Of a stretch of 14,090 nt of DNA, positions 1 through 8,635 are shown piece after piece (position 1 is the first letter of the stretch; each line of letters begins with the position of its first letter). Under the pieces are notes generated by a model. That model worked only from the letters and a program-made list of their open reading frames with translations, ran no database searches and was not told the origin of the DNA. The position numbers and the translations under genes are program-made. Source of the stretch: an uncultured Oscillospiraceae bacterium (GTDB lineage Bacteria; Bacillota; Clostridia; Oscillospirales; Acutalibacteraceae); NCBI GenBank assembly GCA_900553525.1, contig USDZ01000028.1:1-14090 (forward strand), read 5' to 3'.

Positions 1-107
1 GCTCTATATTCGTCAACCATGTTATACCCAACCAAAAACAGGGCCCCCGCCAATAGTAGTGATCCCGCCGTTATGAAAATGGTTCCCGCCTTACCTTTTC
101 TTTTCAT
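1..107 (-). CDS. Membrane protein N-terminus, probably a second sortase (partial, runs off left edge)
   Basis: Only the first 35 codons are present. The ATG lies inside the end of the LPQTG minor pilin gene, overlapping it by 17 nt in another frame, and is preceded by an AGGGGGA ribosome binding site, so it is translationally coupled as the next operon gene. The visible protein begins MKRKGKAGTIF, followed by a hydrophobic segment (about residues 9-27) and the charged stretch VDEYRA. This short basic head, single N-terminal membrane helix and polar stalk is how many clostridial sortases of the class B/D kind begin. Being downstream of a class C sortase and a minor pilin fits an anchoring sortase that joins the finished pilus to the wall. 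No catalytic residues are visible, so the sortase call is inference from context. Another small membrane protein is possible. Confidence 0.5.
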   Translation of the reverse strand, partial: MKRKGKAGTIFITAGSLLLAGALFLVGYNMVDEYR

Positions 108-1035
108 GACCGTCCCCCTGTCTGCGCCGCACCACCAGGCCGGCCACGATCAGCAGCAGGCCGCCGCAGACCAGCGCCGGCACCGGCCACCATAGCATCC
201 CTGTTTGCGGCAGCTTCGGCGGCTCGGAAGGGCGGGTGTTCGTCATGATAAAGACTGTTCCTTCCTGTGTAATGGCGACAGTATACCCGTCCGGCACTTC
301 GGCTTCCGTGACCTGCCACCGGGAACCGCCGTCTAAATTCTTCCATATATATTCCCAGTTATTTTCCTTGCTCAAGAGCACGGTATCCACAACCGTTCCA
401 TTTTCCAAAAGTTGCACGGAGATCTGCTTCGGGCGTTTGTCTTCTTCCCCGTCGTCCTTCCAGACCTTCTGCACCTTGCGTTCGACGAAAGTCAGTATAG
501 TTTCGCTGTCAAATTTGCAGGAAACCTCCGCGTCATATAGCCATTCGTCCTTTTCTGTCAAACTGGGCAGGGATATCAGCATCGGTTCAGGGGTGTAGAC
601 GGCGTTTTCAGCTGTATACCGTTCGCCAATCACCAGATATAAACCGGCGGTCAGTCCGGAAAAACAGCATTCTCCGTCCTGCCCGGTTGCCTTCGTCTGA
701 AACGGCGGCAACTCATCCCGAGCGGTATAGGCGGCAAGGGTCTGGGCCAGCGCCCGCCAGCCCGTGCTGTCCAAGTCTTCCAAACTGACCGGGTACTTTG
801 CAAAATCACCGGTCAGCGTGTATACGCCAAACTCTGAAACATCCGCCGCGCGATGGATAGAAAAGCTTACGCCGGGGAAACCGGTTCCGTCCTCTCCAAA
901 ATAAACGCGAAGGGAAGATTCCCGGTCGGTATCGATATGCCCGGCTGCCAAAACAACCGCCGGCATACCGCATATCCCAATGATCAGGATGAGCAGTATG
1001 GCTGTAAGCCGCTGCAAACACAGCCGGACATTCAT
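91..1035 (-). CDS. LPQTG-anchored minor (probably basal) pilin with a CnaB domain
   Basis: 314-residue surface protein. A signal peptide spans residues 1-31 (hydrophobic 11-28, likely cleavage after VLA or VLAA). An N-terminal SpaA-like domain follows (about 40-180), then a CnaB domain (about 184-267) starting at ERKVQKVWKD with the typical NNWEYIWKNL core, TEAEVPDGY and MTNT, supplying the Lys, Glu and Asn expected for an internal isopeptide bond. The sorting signal LPQTG is at 275-279, then a membrane helix and a basic tail (VVRRRQ...KKR). The stretch WLYDAEVSCK (165-174) resembles the pilin motif of sortase pilins, with K174 as candidate acceptor. It starts 7 nt after the class C sortase stop, with GAGGTG upstream. 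Small size, a pilin-like motif and a position next to the last sortase suggest a base subunit that links the shaft to the wall. The basal role is inferred. CnaB plus LPXTG is seen directly. Confidence 0.85.
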   Translation of the reverse strand: MNVRLCLQRLTAILLILIIGICGMPAVVLAAGHIDTDRESSLRVYFGEDGTGFPGVSFSIHRAADVSEFGVYTLTGDFAKYPVSLEDLDSTGWRALAQTLAAYTARDELPPFQTKATGQDGECCFSGLTAGLYLVIGERYTAENAVYTPEPMLISLPSLTEKDEWLYDAEVSCKFDSETILTFVERKVQKVWKDDGEEDKRPKQISVQLLENGTVVDTVLLSKENNWEYIWKNLDGGSRWQVTEAEVPDGYTVAITQEGTVFIMTNTRPSEPPKLPQTGMLWWPVPALVCGGLLLIVAGLVVRRRQGDGHEKKR

Positions 1036-1042
1036 CTATCCA

Positions 1043-1888
1043 TCACCTCTTTCTCTTTTTTCCTTTCCGTGAACGGAACAGGAGCAGCAGGATAAGCGCC
1101 AGCAGGATCGGCGCTGCAATCAACGGAGCCACCAGCCGGGGATCGAGCAACATGGCATCCGCCGTGATGCGGAGCGTACTGGATGCCTCCTGATTTTCTA
1201 CACGGTGCCCGCGCACCAAAAGCCGGTGGGAATTGACGCCGTAAGGGGTACAGGTAATCAGGGTACAGAGATCCTGCCCTTCCTCAATTCCCAGCAGGGA
1301 GGTGTCGTCCGGCTCGACGATGTGGATCTGATCCACCTCGTAGGTAAGCGTTTCGTCCAGCACCCGCAGGATAAAGATATCCCCTTCGGTTAGCTGATCC
1401 AAATCGGTAAACAGCCGGGAAGACGGCAAGCCCCGATGCCCGGATATGACGCAGTGAGTGCTTTCACCGCCCACCGGAAGGGAGGAACCTTCAATATGCC
1501 CGATGGCGACCTGCAGGACTTCCTCGTCGGTCCCGTGATAGATCGGCAACAGCACGTCGATGTTGGGAATTTCCACGTAACCGAGGATGCCGGTTCCGGA
1601 GATATCCAGGAGCTTTTCGTAGTTTCTTTGTTCCTCTTTGTCTGGCAGGAAACGGTTCTGTGTTCCCGGTAAGGAAGCGTTGTAGGCCTTTGCCCCATCC
1701 CACCACTCTTCATAGGCGGCTTCATCCAGCTCTGTTACAGCCTCCATATAGGTGGCAATCGCCCGGGACTGGTGCAGGGAGTTCCAGTAATCGCTGACAA
1801 ACGGATACAGCAGTAAGGACAGCCCTGCCAGAAGCACGACAATTAAGAGAATGACAACAATTCTATTCTTCGTAGCAGTTTTTTTCAT
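1043..1888 (-). CDS. Class C (pilus-polymerising) sortase
   Basis: 281-residue membrane transpeptidase expected to cleave LPXTG signals and link pilins through a pilin lysine. An N-terminal membrane helix covers about 9-30, the sortase fold about 85-230, and a C-terminal membrane helix about 253-271 before a KGKKRKR tail. Two membrane anchors are typical of class C. Catalytic residues are visible: H151 in SGHRGLPSSRLF, C213 in TLITCTPYG and R222 in NSHRLLVRG. The region before the fold where class C enzymes usually carry a DPF/DPW lid reads NRFLPDKEEQRNYEKLL, with no DP-aromatic motif. The start is supported by GAGGAG 9 nt upstream. It lies between the backbone and minor pilin genes, as expected for a pilus-specific sortase. 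It probably acts on LPETG (backbone, adhesin) and LPQTG (minor pilin) substrates. Confidence in class C is high from the fold, motifs and context. Confidence 0.93.
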   Translation of the reverse strand: MKKTATKNRIVVILLIVVLLAGLSLLLYPFVSDYWNSLHQSRAIATYMEAVTELDEAAYEEWWDGAKAYNASLPGTQNRFLPDKEEQRNYEKLLDISGTGILGYVEIPNIDVLLPIYHGTDEEVLQVAIGHIEGSSLPVGGESTHCVISGHRGLPSSRLFTDLDQLTEGDIFILRVLDETLTYEVDQIHIVEPDDTSLLGIEEGQDLCTLITCTPYGVNSHRLLVRGHRVENQEASSTLRITADAMLLDPRLVAPLIAAPILLALILLLLFRSRKGKKRKR

Positions 1889-1906
1889 GCAGGGCTCTCC
1901 TCACCG

Positions 1907-1941
1907 CTGCGGCGCCGGGAGGAGTCCCCTCCCGACCGCAG
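1907..1941 (-). other. Intercistronic GC-rich stem-loop between backbone pilin and sortase
   Basis: A stable hairpin lies in the 74-nt gap after the backbone pilin stop. The outer arms CTGCGG/CCGCAG are at 1907-1912 and 1936-1941, the inner arms CGGGAGG/CCTCCCG at 1916-1922 and 1928-1934, with a 5-nt loop. There is no U-run on the minus-strand side; the sortase ribosome binding site follows directly. It therefore looks like an mRNA 3'-end stabiliser or partial attenuator rather than a full terminator. It could keep backbone pilin mRNA in excess over sortase mRNA. The structure is seen and the role is inferred. Confidence 0.65.
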
Positions 1942-1962
1942 CAGCAGTATGTAAAATGCGAA

Positions 1963-3714
1963 TTACTCTTTATTTTCCGTTCTCATGCGAAGCCGGACAG
2001 CCAGCAGGACGCCCGCGCCTACAACCAGCACGCCGCCAATGATGTAAAAGATGGTCGTGCCGATGCCGCCGGTCTCAGGCAAGGTGGAACCCTGGTTATT
2101 GGTCACAGTCAAGGCCACGGCACCGGTTTGGGCATTGCCATTTTCAGCATTGCCTTGGTCAACCGCGATGGTCAGGGCAGTGAGGGCATTAGCAGGAACA
2201 CCATCCCAAGTCTGGCCATTAGCGGTAGTGGCAGCAATATCAATCCTCAAGTCATTCTCCATCAGGTTGTACCCATTGGGAGCCTTGATCTCCAAAAGAT
2301 ACAGCGTTCCATCATCCAGACCGGATACACCGAACACGCCCTCCGCAGTAGAAGTCATAATAACATTGTTGGTTGCGTTGAATTTTTCCCACGTTTCATA
2401 GGGGATTTCTTTGTAATTCTCGTAATTATATCCCTCCGGCAGATCAACCCATCCAACCAGCTTGCCGTTTTCTATATGAGCGACCTGGGTATGGCCGCCG
2501 TTAAGCAGCACGAATTCAGCGCCCTCCAGCTTGGTGTCCACATCCTCACCGTCCACCTTGGTACCGTCCAGCTGATAGGTGAAGACGATGACGGTGTCCT
2601 CAGGAGTGCGGCCCAGACCCTCCCCGTTAGGATCGTTGGAGAACTGAAGATCTACACTGTTGGGGTTACCATCCAATCCGATCACGGCATTGGTGTTCAG
2701 GGTGGCGTCATAGGTCACAATGACGTAATGATACTCTTCCTTATTTGCTCCGGTGAGATATCGATTGGTCTTCAAATCTTCAAAAGCGATGGAAAAAGAG
2801 CCTCCGCCGTTTGCACCTACATTTTGCACATCGAGGGTGTAATCCGCTCCCATAATCAACGGTTCATAATTATTCACTTGATCATACGGATTACGGGCTA
2901 TGTACACCTTGATGGTACCTGCCTGCAGGGTCAGGCCATTAGACAGGGTATCGGTGAAAATGTACTCATAGGTATCATAGGCGGACATATCCGGAATGGA
3001 ACCGATGAGCTTAAAGGGCACGGAATCGCCGATGTCCCAGTCAGCCACATCGTTGTACCCGTAACCATAGGGAGGTTGATAGTCAGGCCCCTGCGCTCCT
3101 TCATATTGCGTATATTCTTCGTCCGAGACCTTCTTCTCCACGGTGGGAATATCGCTGTCCTTGGGTTCCATCGTCACGTTGCCCAGCACCTGGACGATAT
3201 ATTCGGTAGCGCTATCGGCGTCGCCCTCCAAACTGCCGTTCTGATCCTTCACCAGATAGTAACCGGCGTCGAGGTTCCCGATTACATAGTTTCCCTCCAC
3301 GGGTTCAGTAGCGGTTCCTGCAACAGCCGCAAGATACTGCGCAGCGATTTCCGCGAAAGCTGCCGCGTCAGCGGCGGTAGCGTTCTCTATGCCGAGTGCC
3401 TCTGCCACGTCGGCAGAGGTTTCACACGCGCCGTATTTCGCATTGTCGGCAGTTTTCAGCGCCGCCAACAGCGCAGCACCGTTCACGCCATTACCCCAGG
3501 TGATATTCGAGAGGATGGGACCTTCCTCATTGCCCTCCTGCGCCTCATCGCTGGACACATCGCCGGCGAAAATTTGGTAGGCTTCGTATGTATGTCCAGA
3601 TTTTTCGTTGTTGATGGTAATGGAATACTCTCCCGCAGCCAATGCCGGAATCGCCAGCATCGCTGTCATGACCAGCGACAGCAGGACTGCCGCCAGTTTC
3701 TTCAGTTTTTTCAT
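1963..3714 (-). CDS. LPETG backbone (major) pilin, SpaA-type isopeptide-forming
   Basis: 583-residue precursor of the likely pilus shaft subunit. A Sec signal peptide spans residues 1-27 (MKKLKK, hydrophobic core, cleavage near IPALA/A). The N-terminal domain ends at VTMEPKDSD (180-188); K185 sits where pilin-motif lysines lie in related SpaA-type shafts. A middle domain begins at PTVEKKV (190-196) and ends near LQFSNDP. A CnaB-like domain runs from FTYQLDGTKVDG (378-389) to LTVTNNQG, with an E-box E475 in YLLEIKAPNGYN. The sorting signal LPETG is at 545-549, then a membrane helix and RLRMRTENKE. The start is supported by AAAGGAG about 10 nt upstream. It sits between the large adhesin and the class C sortase, and the E-box and pilin lysine fit a polymerising subunit. 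The shaft role is inferred from these motifs. Isopeptide pairs were assigned by eye. Confidence 0.9.
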   Translation of the reverse strand: MKKLKKLAAVLLSLVMTAMLAIPALAAGEYSITINNEKSGHTYEAYQIFAGDVSSDEAQEGNEEGPILSNITWGNGVNGAALLAALKTADNAKYGACETSADVAEALGIENATAADAAAFAEIAAQYLAAVAGTATEPVEGNYVIGNLDAGYYLVKDQNGSLEGDADSATEYIVQVLGNVTMEPKDSDIPTVEKKVSDEEYTQYEGAQGPDYQPPYGYGYNDVADWDIGDSVPFKLIGSIPDMSAYDTYEYIFTDTLSNGLTLQAGTIKVYIARNPYDQVNNYEPLIMGADYTLDVQNVGANGGGSFSIAFEDLKTNRYLTGANKEEYHYVIVTYDATLNTNAVIGLDGNPNSVDLQFSNDPNGEGLGRTPEDTVIVFTYQLDGTKVDGEDVDTKLEGAEFVLLNGGHTQVAHIENGKLVGWVDLPEGYNYENYKEIPYETWEKFNATNNVIMTSTAEGVFGVSGLDDGTLYLLEIKAPNGYNLMENDLRIDIAATTANGQTWDGVPANALTALTIAVDQGNAENGNAQTGAVALTVTNNQGSTLPETGGIGTTIFYIIGGVLVVGAGVLLAVRLRMRTENKE

Positions 3715-3770
3715 TTTGTTGTTGCTCCTTTCATTTTTGTCAGAAATTATGGGTTAATCGTGCAGGAAAA

Positions 3771-6700
3771 TTAAGGTGATGAGGCATCCCCCTCCCGTCG
3801 GCGCCTCCGCCGCAGATATAAATATCCCACGCCGGACGCTCCGATGAGGAACAGTCCCGCGGTTATAAAGAAGATTGGCCCGATCCCGCCGGTCTCCGGC
3901 AGGACATAGCTGGAATCTCTGATGTTGGTAACGGTTATATTGCCTTTAGCCACGCCGGTGGACTCATCGCCCCCGTCGGGGTATGTGTAGGCAGCCTCCC
4001 AGCCATCCACAGGTTTCTCCGCCACAGTATAGGTGACGGGCTGGCCGCCGATCTCTTTGGGAAGGTTCTTCCAGCTGTAATACCAGTTGTTAGCTTCGCT
4101 GAGGACGGCAGGGTTTGTCACCCCCTCTGCTTGATATTCTGTCGTCACACCGTTTACGATCTGATACAGAGTGACGGTAACGCTGCCCGGGAGTTCTTCC
4201 GTCAGCGCGTTGCCGTCCAGATCCTGCCACTGCTTGGTGACGGAGATGGACGTGGTAGTAGGCTCGTTGTTGATGGTTTCCGTCCTGCTCTCGCCGAAGG
4301 GGATGAAGGTGACCTGCTCCCATTTTACCCCTGCTTTTGCGAGGGTGTCGGCCATGAGCGCAGCCGTTTCCGCTTCCGTCCTGCCAGCTTCCCCCCACAC
4401 ATAATACCGGGGCGTAGGGTCGATCTGATATCCGTCGATGCTCCGGAATTCCGTCAGGCGGTAGAGGGTATTGTAGTGGGAACTGTCTCCGTCCGCCTCG
4501 TCCAGAAAGTTCAGGATGATAGCGCCCTTGACGCCGTCCCCGCCGGTGACGAAATGGTAGCCTCCGTCTTCGGCCATTTCTCCCTTGGCAGTCAGGTCGG
4601 TACGTACCCAGCCGTAGCTTCCGTCTTCCTGCCGTTCATACCGGAACAGGTCAAAAAGCACACCCTGCAGCAGGTTGGCAACATCGTTTCCGCCGATTTT
4701 ATAGATAGTCAGGGTAGCCCTGTTCACCTGGCCTCCGGATTCCTGGGCTTTTATGGTGACGTTGTCCCCGGCGGAGATGACCGCCCGGCCCAGCAGGGCA
4801 GCGGTGTTGTTCACCGGTATCTCATCCAGGGCGCTGGTCCCCGGATTGACCGCATAGGCGTAGACCACCACGCAGGCCATCCCGTCGGGGACAGTGAAGG
4901 TGTAAGTGTTTGCGGCGCCCTCCGTCCGGACCGCCTCAAACCTGTCGAACTCCTCCTCCGTCACTTCTTCGCCTAAGAAGTGTCCGGCGGCATTGCCGGG
5001 GTCATAATGGTACAATCCGATGGTCTCCGGCCGCAGGGCGGCAGAAGCCCCGGCGGGAAGTGTCAGGCTGTCCCGCAGTTCCAGCAAATTGCTGGTCGGG
5101 TGCAGGTCCCGCCCATCGGGATTGATCGCCACATAATAGTAAACGAGATTTTCCCCATTTTCAGTAGTCAAAACACCGTCTTTTTTCAAAGTGGGCTCGC
5201 TGCTGGCGACGTGGGCGGTGGAGGAATCCCCGCCGACGCCCGTCCATTCCACGGTATTGGTGTAGGTATGGGTTTCTCCTTCTTCCAAATCCGCCAGCGC
5301 CTCGTCGCCGCTCACGTCGATGGAATAGTACAGGCCGATGATGCAGTCCTGATATTCATCCAGATCGTACAATTTATAATTTCCATAATATTTACCGCTA
5401 CTATCGATATGTTGGCCCCAGATTTTTGCAGTTCCTATGATTTCGCCGGTAGCTGCATCGTAGATCCGCATATTTTGATCAAAGCCGATCTTTCCATCAA
5501 ATTCCTGTAAGAGGTCATCATGGAACTCTATGACATCCCCATAGTTATAGAACAGAATGCGGTAGTAAATTCTGCCGCCGGTATCCCCAAGGTCGATGTC
5601 AACGGGGCCGTCCACATAGACGTCGGAATCCAGGACAAAATCATCGCCGCTGGGAGCTATGCCAGTTTTGCTGACCTGCTTGTTCAATTGCTGGTGGAAG
5701 GCTGTCTCCAGCCCCGTCTGTACCGTGTGGCCAAAGATCGATCCGACATTGTCGATCTTCACCAGATTCCCGTCTGTCACTCCCAGACGGTCCAATAGCG
5801 TTTGATAACTGATGTACAGGCGCTGACCGCCTTCCAGCTTCGTCCGGGATGCTTCCGTAAAGGTGATACAGAACAGCGCGATAGGCTTGTCGCTGTCCGC
5901 CCCGTCCGTCAGATCGGTCAAGTTCTGTGCGAAAATGGTTTCTGTGTTGTTCCACGCCGTTTGGAATGTATCATATTCCGGCATATCCACCGCATACGCC
6001 GCGCTGACGGTGAAATCCTCTCCCCAAACAAGCTTCTGTCCCGCTGCGTTTTCAATGCGCAGCGTATCCCTCAGCGTGGCGGTCGTGGTGTAATGGCTGC
6101 CCGGAATAAACCGTCCGCCCTCGTCATAATAGGCGTCCGGCATCCAGTCCATGTATTGGAGCCTTTCCAGTTCAAAGCCAACAGACGGGTAGCTTACGGC
6201 GGACTCCCAGTTTATCATACCAACATCTGTCCCGGTGTTCAGATCATGACCGGTGCTTCTCTTTACCAGTCCGTAGTCGACCTCCGGGACTTTGCTCCCC
6301 CAGTTCACGGTTATGTGATATCCGTCCAGCCGGGCGGTGTTCGTAAAGGTAATCTGTTCTCCAATCTCCGCCCCCTCCGGATAGGGCGTCTCGTAAACGA
6401 TTTCATAAATCCAGTCGGAAGAAAGCCCTTCCGGCCACGCTCCGGCTGCTGGGAATGAAACCGTCATGGCGCCGTTCTCAAATCCGAGCAGCGCTTCAAA
6501 TGCTGCCGTTACGTCGCCCTTTGACAACTGCTGCCCGACATCGTTGAGTTCGTAAGCCGTCACCCGGAGGCTCCGGATGTCCTCCGGGTTATATTCCGCG
6601 GCCGTACCATTCAGAGTATAGGTCATCTCGTCCCGGAATGTCCGGCCGCTCAGATCCCGGCCGTCTTCATTCAGGAGAACCGTCCACTGCACATTGCCGG

Positions 6701-7832
6701 TGCCCTCGTTGGCGGCGGCCTCCTTATGTACCATACGTCGGCTGATCTCCACGGCGGCTTCGGCGGTAACTGTCTGGGAGCTGTCTTTGGCTGCGGCTTC
6801 ATTGGATACCGCTATATAGCCGTTAGAGGTATCCGCAGCGTCCTGCAGCCTGGCGGTATAATAGATGTCATAGGCCTCGTTTTCTCCCAGTGCCGGCAGG
6901 CCGGTGATGGTGAAGCTGCCGGCCTCACCGCCGCCCGTCCCGTCCTGCTGCGTATATTTGACGGTATAGCCGGACATTGTGATGCTGATAGGCTTTCCGT
7001 CCACGTCAAAGGCCCGTTTATAAATCACGATGTTGTTTTCGTCATAGATAACGCGGCTGCCGGCGGGCGTGTGCGTGAATTGGTCGTGGACGGTGATGGG
7101 GCCATCGCTTCCGTCCGTATCCTTGCTGGTATAGACCGACAGGTTATAGATCAGCTGTTCCGCTTCCGTTTTAAGACCCAGGCCTTCATACAGCCCTGCC
7201 GTCTCTTCGTCCCGGATATAGAAGCCGGCCTTTCCGATTTTCAGGCTGTATCGCTTTTCCCCGGGCACTACGGTGATGGTTCCGCCTGTTCCGCCGAATG
7301 TGATCTCCTCACCCTCTTCCAGTTCCGCCAGGGCGATGGAGCCCTGGAAATAGAGGTTCCCGGAAAATGCTTCGCCGTTGGCAAAAGCCTCATCAAAGGT
7401 GATGTTGATCAAGCCCTCCGGGGAGATGGTGTAGGCGCCGGCCCGCCGCCCGTCTTCCAGATACACATCGCCCGTCTCCGTCTGCTCCAGGGCAATGCCG
7501 GCGGGGAGCTGGTAGTGCATATCCCGCCGGTCCTCCCAGATCTCTCCCGCCGGGATGGCGTAGCGGATGGTGACCCGGACGGTATCGCCGTCCGTAAACG
7601 TATCGCTCTGGGTCCATTGGCCGTCCTGCTGCCGTTCCACTGTGACGCTTGTGATATTTCCGGAAAAGTCATAGCCGGTGTTTTCCATGGTAACGGCGGG
7701 AAGGATCAGGACGGCTGTTGTCACGATAGCTGACAAAACTGCCAGCAGAGCCGTAAGCCTGTACCAGCGTTTATGCAGCCTGTGCGCCCGCGCGTATTCC
7801 CGTATTTTTTCTTCCCTCTTCGGCAGTTTCAT
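3771..7832 (-). CDS. Giant LPETG surface adhesin / probable pilus tip protein
   Basis: 1353-residue secreted wall-anchored protein. The start is the ATG at 7832 because GGAAAGGAGG lies 7 nt upstream; an in-frame ATG at 7892 would overlap the signal peptidase gene and has no such site. The N-terminus is long and basic (MKLPKREEKIREYARAH...), with a signal-type helix at about 25-45 and a likely cleavage region at LPAVTMEN. A long array of beta-rich, Asp/Glu-rich modules follows to about 1060. There are then two CnaB-like modules: about 1060-1193 (IYKIGG start, LTEFRS, INNEP) and about 1194-1305 (VTKQWQ start with K1200, TVAEKPVDGW with E1272, VTNIR with N1303). LPETG is at 1311-1315, then a membrane helix and RRRRRR. 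Size and first position among the pilins fit a tip adhesin exposing a binding region to host or bacterial ligands. No ligand can be named. Confidence 0.88.
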   Translation of the reverse strand: MKLPKREEKIREYARAHRLHKRWYRLTALLAVLSAIVTTAVLILPAVTMENTGYDFSGNITSVTVERQQDGQWTQSDTFTDGDTVRVTIRYAIPAGEIWEDRRDMHYQLPAGIALEQTETGDVYLEDGRRAGAYTISPEGLINITFDEAFANGEAFSGNLYFQGSIALAELEEGEEITFGGTGGTITVVPGEKRYSLKIGKAGFYIRDEETAGLYEGLGLKTEAEQLIYNLSVYTSKDTDGSDGPITVHDQFTHTPAGSRVIYDENNIVIYKRAFDVDGKPISITMSGYTVKYTQQDGTGGGEAGSFTITGLPALGENEAYDIYYTARLQDAADTSNGYIAVSNEAAAKDSSQTVTAEAAVEISRRMVHKEAAANEGTGNVQWTVLLNEDGRDLSGRTFRDEMTYTLNGTAAEYNPEDIRSLRVTAYELNDVGQQLSKGDVTAAFEALLGFENGAMTVSFPAAGAWPEGLSSDWIYEIVYETPYPEGAEIGEQITFTNTARLDGYHITVNWGSKVPEVDYGLVKRSTGHDLNTGTDVGMINWESAVSYPSVGFELERLQYMDWMPDAYYDEGGRFIPGSHYTTTATLRDTLRIENAAGQKLVWGEDFTVSAAYAVDMPEYDTFQTAWNNTETIFAQNLTDLTDGADSDKPIALFCITFTEASRTKLEGGQRLYISYQTLLDRLGVTDGNLVKIDNVGSIFGHTVQTGLETAFHQQLNKQVSKTGIAPSGDDFVLDSDVYVDGPVDIDLGDTGGRIYYRILFYNYGDVIEFHDDLLQEFDGKIGFDQNMRIYDAATGEIIGTAKIWGQHIDSSGKYYGNYKLYDLDEYQDCIIGLYYSIDVSGDEALADLEEGETHTYTNTVEWTGVGGDSSTAHVASSEPTLKKDGVLTTENGENLVYYYVAINPDGRDLHPTSNLLELRDSLTLPAGASAALRPETIGLYHYDPGNAAGHFLGEEVTEEEFDRFEAVRTEGAANTYTFTVPDGMACVVVYAYAVNPGTSALDEIPVNNTAALLGRAVISAGDNVTIKAQESGGQVNRATLTIYKIGGNDVANLLQGVLFDLFRYERQEDGSYGWVRTDLTAKGEMAEDGGYHFVTGGDGVKGAIILNFLDEADGDSSHYNTLYRLTEFRSIDGYQIDPTPRYYVWGEAGRTEAETAALMADTLAKAGVKWEQVTFIPFGESRTETINNEPTTTSISVTKQWQDLDGNALTEELPGSVTVTLYQIVNGVTTEYQAEGVTNPAVLSEANNWYYSWKNLPKEIGGQPVTYTVAEKPVDGWEAAYTYPDGGDESTGVAKGNITVTNIRDSSYVLPETGGIGPIFFITAGLFLIGASGVGYLYLRRRRRREGDASSP

Positions 7833-7866
7833 GCCGTCCCTCCTTTCCGTAAGCAGTTTTGTGAGT

Positions 7867-8622
7867 TTATTCGATTGCGCCGAATTCGTCAAGCGGCCAC
7901 AGACGGAAGATGAGCTTGCCGATAATCTTTTCCTCCGGGACGCAGCCTACCTCGCTGCTTCTGGAATCGCTGGATACGCTGCGATGATCCCCCATGACGA
8001 AATACCTCCCGTCCGGCACCTGATAGGGCAGCTCGATATCGCATTCGCCCGGCGACTTTTCTTCCAGATACGGCTCGTCAAGCGGCTCGCCGTCGATGCT
8101 CACTTGACCCTGCCCGTCGATATCCACCCATTCGCCTGGCAGCCCGACGACGCGCTTGACCAGGATTTTGTTGTTATAGTAAAAAGCGATGACATCCCCG
8201 CGTTCATAGGAGCCGCTGCGGACGGCGGCAACAATGTCCCCGTCTGTCAGCGCCGGCATCATGGAGGTGCCGTAAATCCGCAGGATAGGGAGCACCAGGT
8301 TGGAAATCAGCACAGCGGCGGCTGCCACAACGATCAGCGCGGAAACAGTGCTGCGCACCATCCGCCGGAACCTTTTCTGATAGGCTGTCCTCTTTAATTC
8401 TTCTTCCAGCTGCTCTACCATGGGCGGGGAAGGAACGGCTTTTGCCGGTATGCCGTCCCGGCGCACCTTTTGCCCGATATCCTTTTCCGCCGATTGCTTT
8501 GGCGGAGGGGCGGCGGAACCCAGCCTTTGCTTCCGCTGATGCCATCCCCGTCTTCTTTCCCGCGCCAGCTCCGCTTCCAGCTGCTGGAGCGTGGGAAAGG
8601 ACGTCTTTCTTTTCTGTTTCAT
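7867..8622 (-). CDS. Type I signal peptidase (S26) with long cytoplasmic N-terminal extension
   Basis: 251-residue membrane serine protease that should remove signal peptides from the downstream pilins. The catalytic core is clear: S120 in YGTSMMPAL, the lysine K156 in KILVKRVVGLPGE, and GDHRSVSSDSR (211-221). One membrane helix (about 91-112) precedes the core. About 88 residues lie before the helix, much longer than in housekeeping SipS-like enzymes. They hold two similar charged helical stretches (LQQLEAELARERRR and VEQLEEELKRTAYQKR) joined by a Pro/Ala-rich linker. The gene begins 13 nt after the upstream coiled-coil gene, with GGGGTG as ribosome binding site, and ends 34 nt before the adhesin start. 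A signal peptidase inside a pilus operon is common in sortase pili and can be pilin-specific. The extension may contact the neighbouring coiled-coil protein (inference). Confidence 0.93.
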   Translation of the reverse strand: MKQKRKTSFPTLQQLEAELARERRRGWHQRKQRLGSAAPPPKQSAEKDIGQKVRRDGIPAKAVPSPPMVEQLEEELKRTAYQKRFRRMVRSTVSALIVVAAAAVLISNLVLPILRIYGTSMMPALTDGDIVAAVRSGSYERGDVIAFYYNNKILVKRVVGLPGEWVDIDGQGQVSIDGEPLDEPYLEEKSPGECDIELPYQVPDGRYFVMGDHRSVSSDSRSSEVGCVPEEKIIGKLIFRLWPLDEFGAIE

Positions 8623-8635
8623 ACCGGCACCCCGT

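Noticed and set aside
2128..3774. Long plus-strand open frame (548 codons) opposite the backbone pilin gene
   Set aside because: It mirrors a clear pilin gene with signal peptide and LPETG. The antisense product has no recognisable domains or ribosome binding site and is a codon-bias artefact.
6726..7733. Plus-strand open frame (335 codons) opposite the large adhesin
   Set aside because: It is antisense to the start of a well-supported LPETG protein, with no domain or start signal. The same applies to the other plus-strand frames in 4131-6458.
7833..7892. Upstream ATG for the adhesin at 7892
   Set aside because: It would overlap the signal peptidase gene and lacks a ribosome binding site, while the ATG at 7832 has GGAAAGGAGG just upstream.
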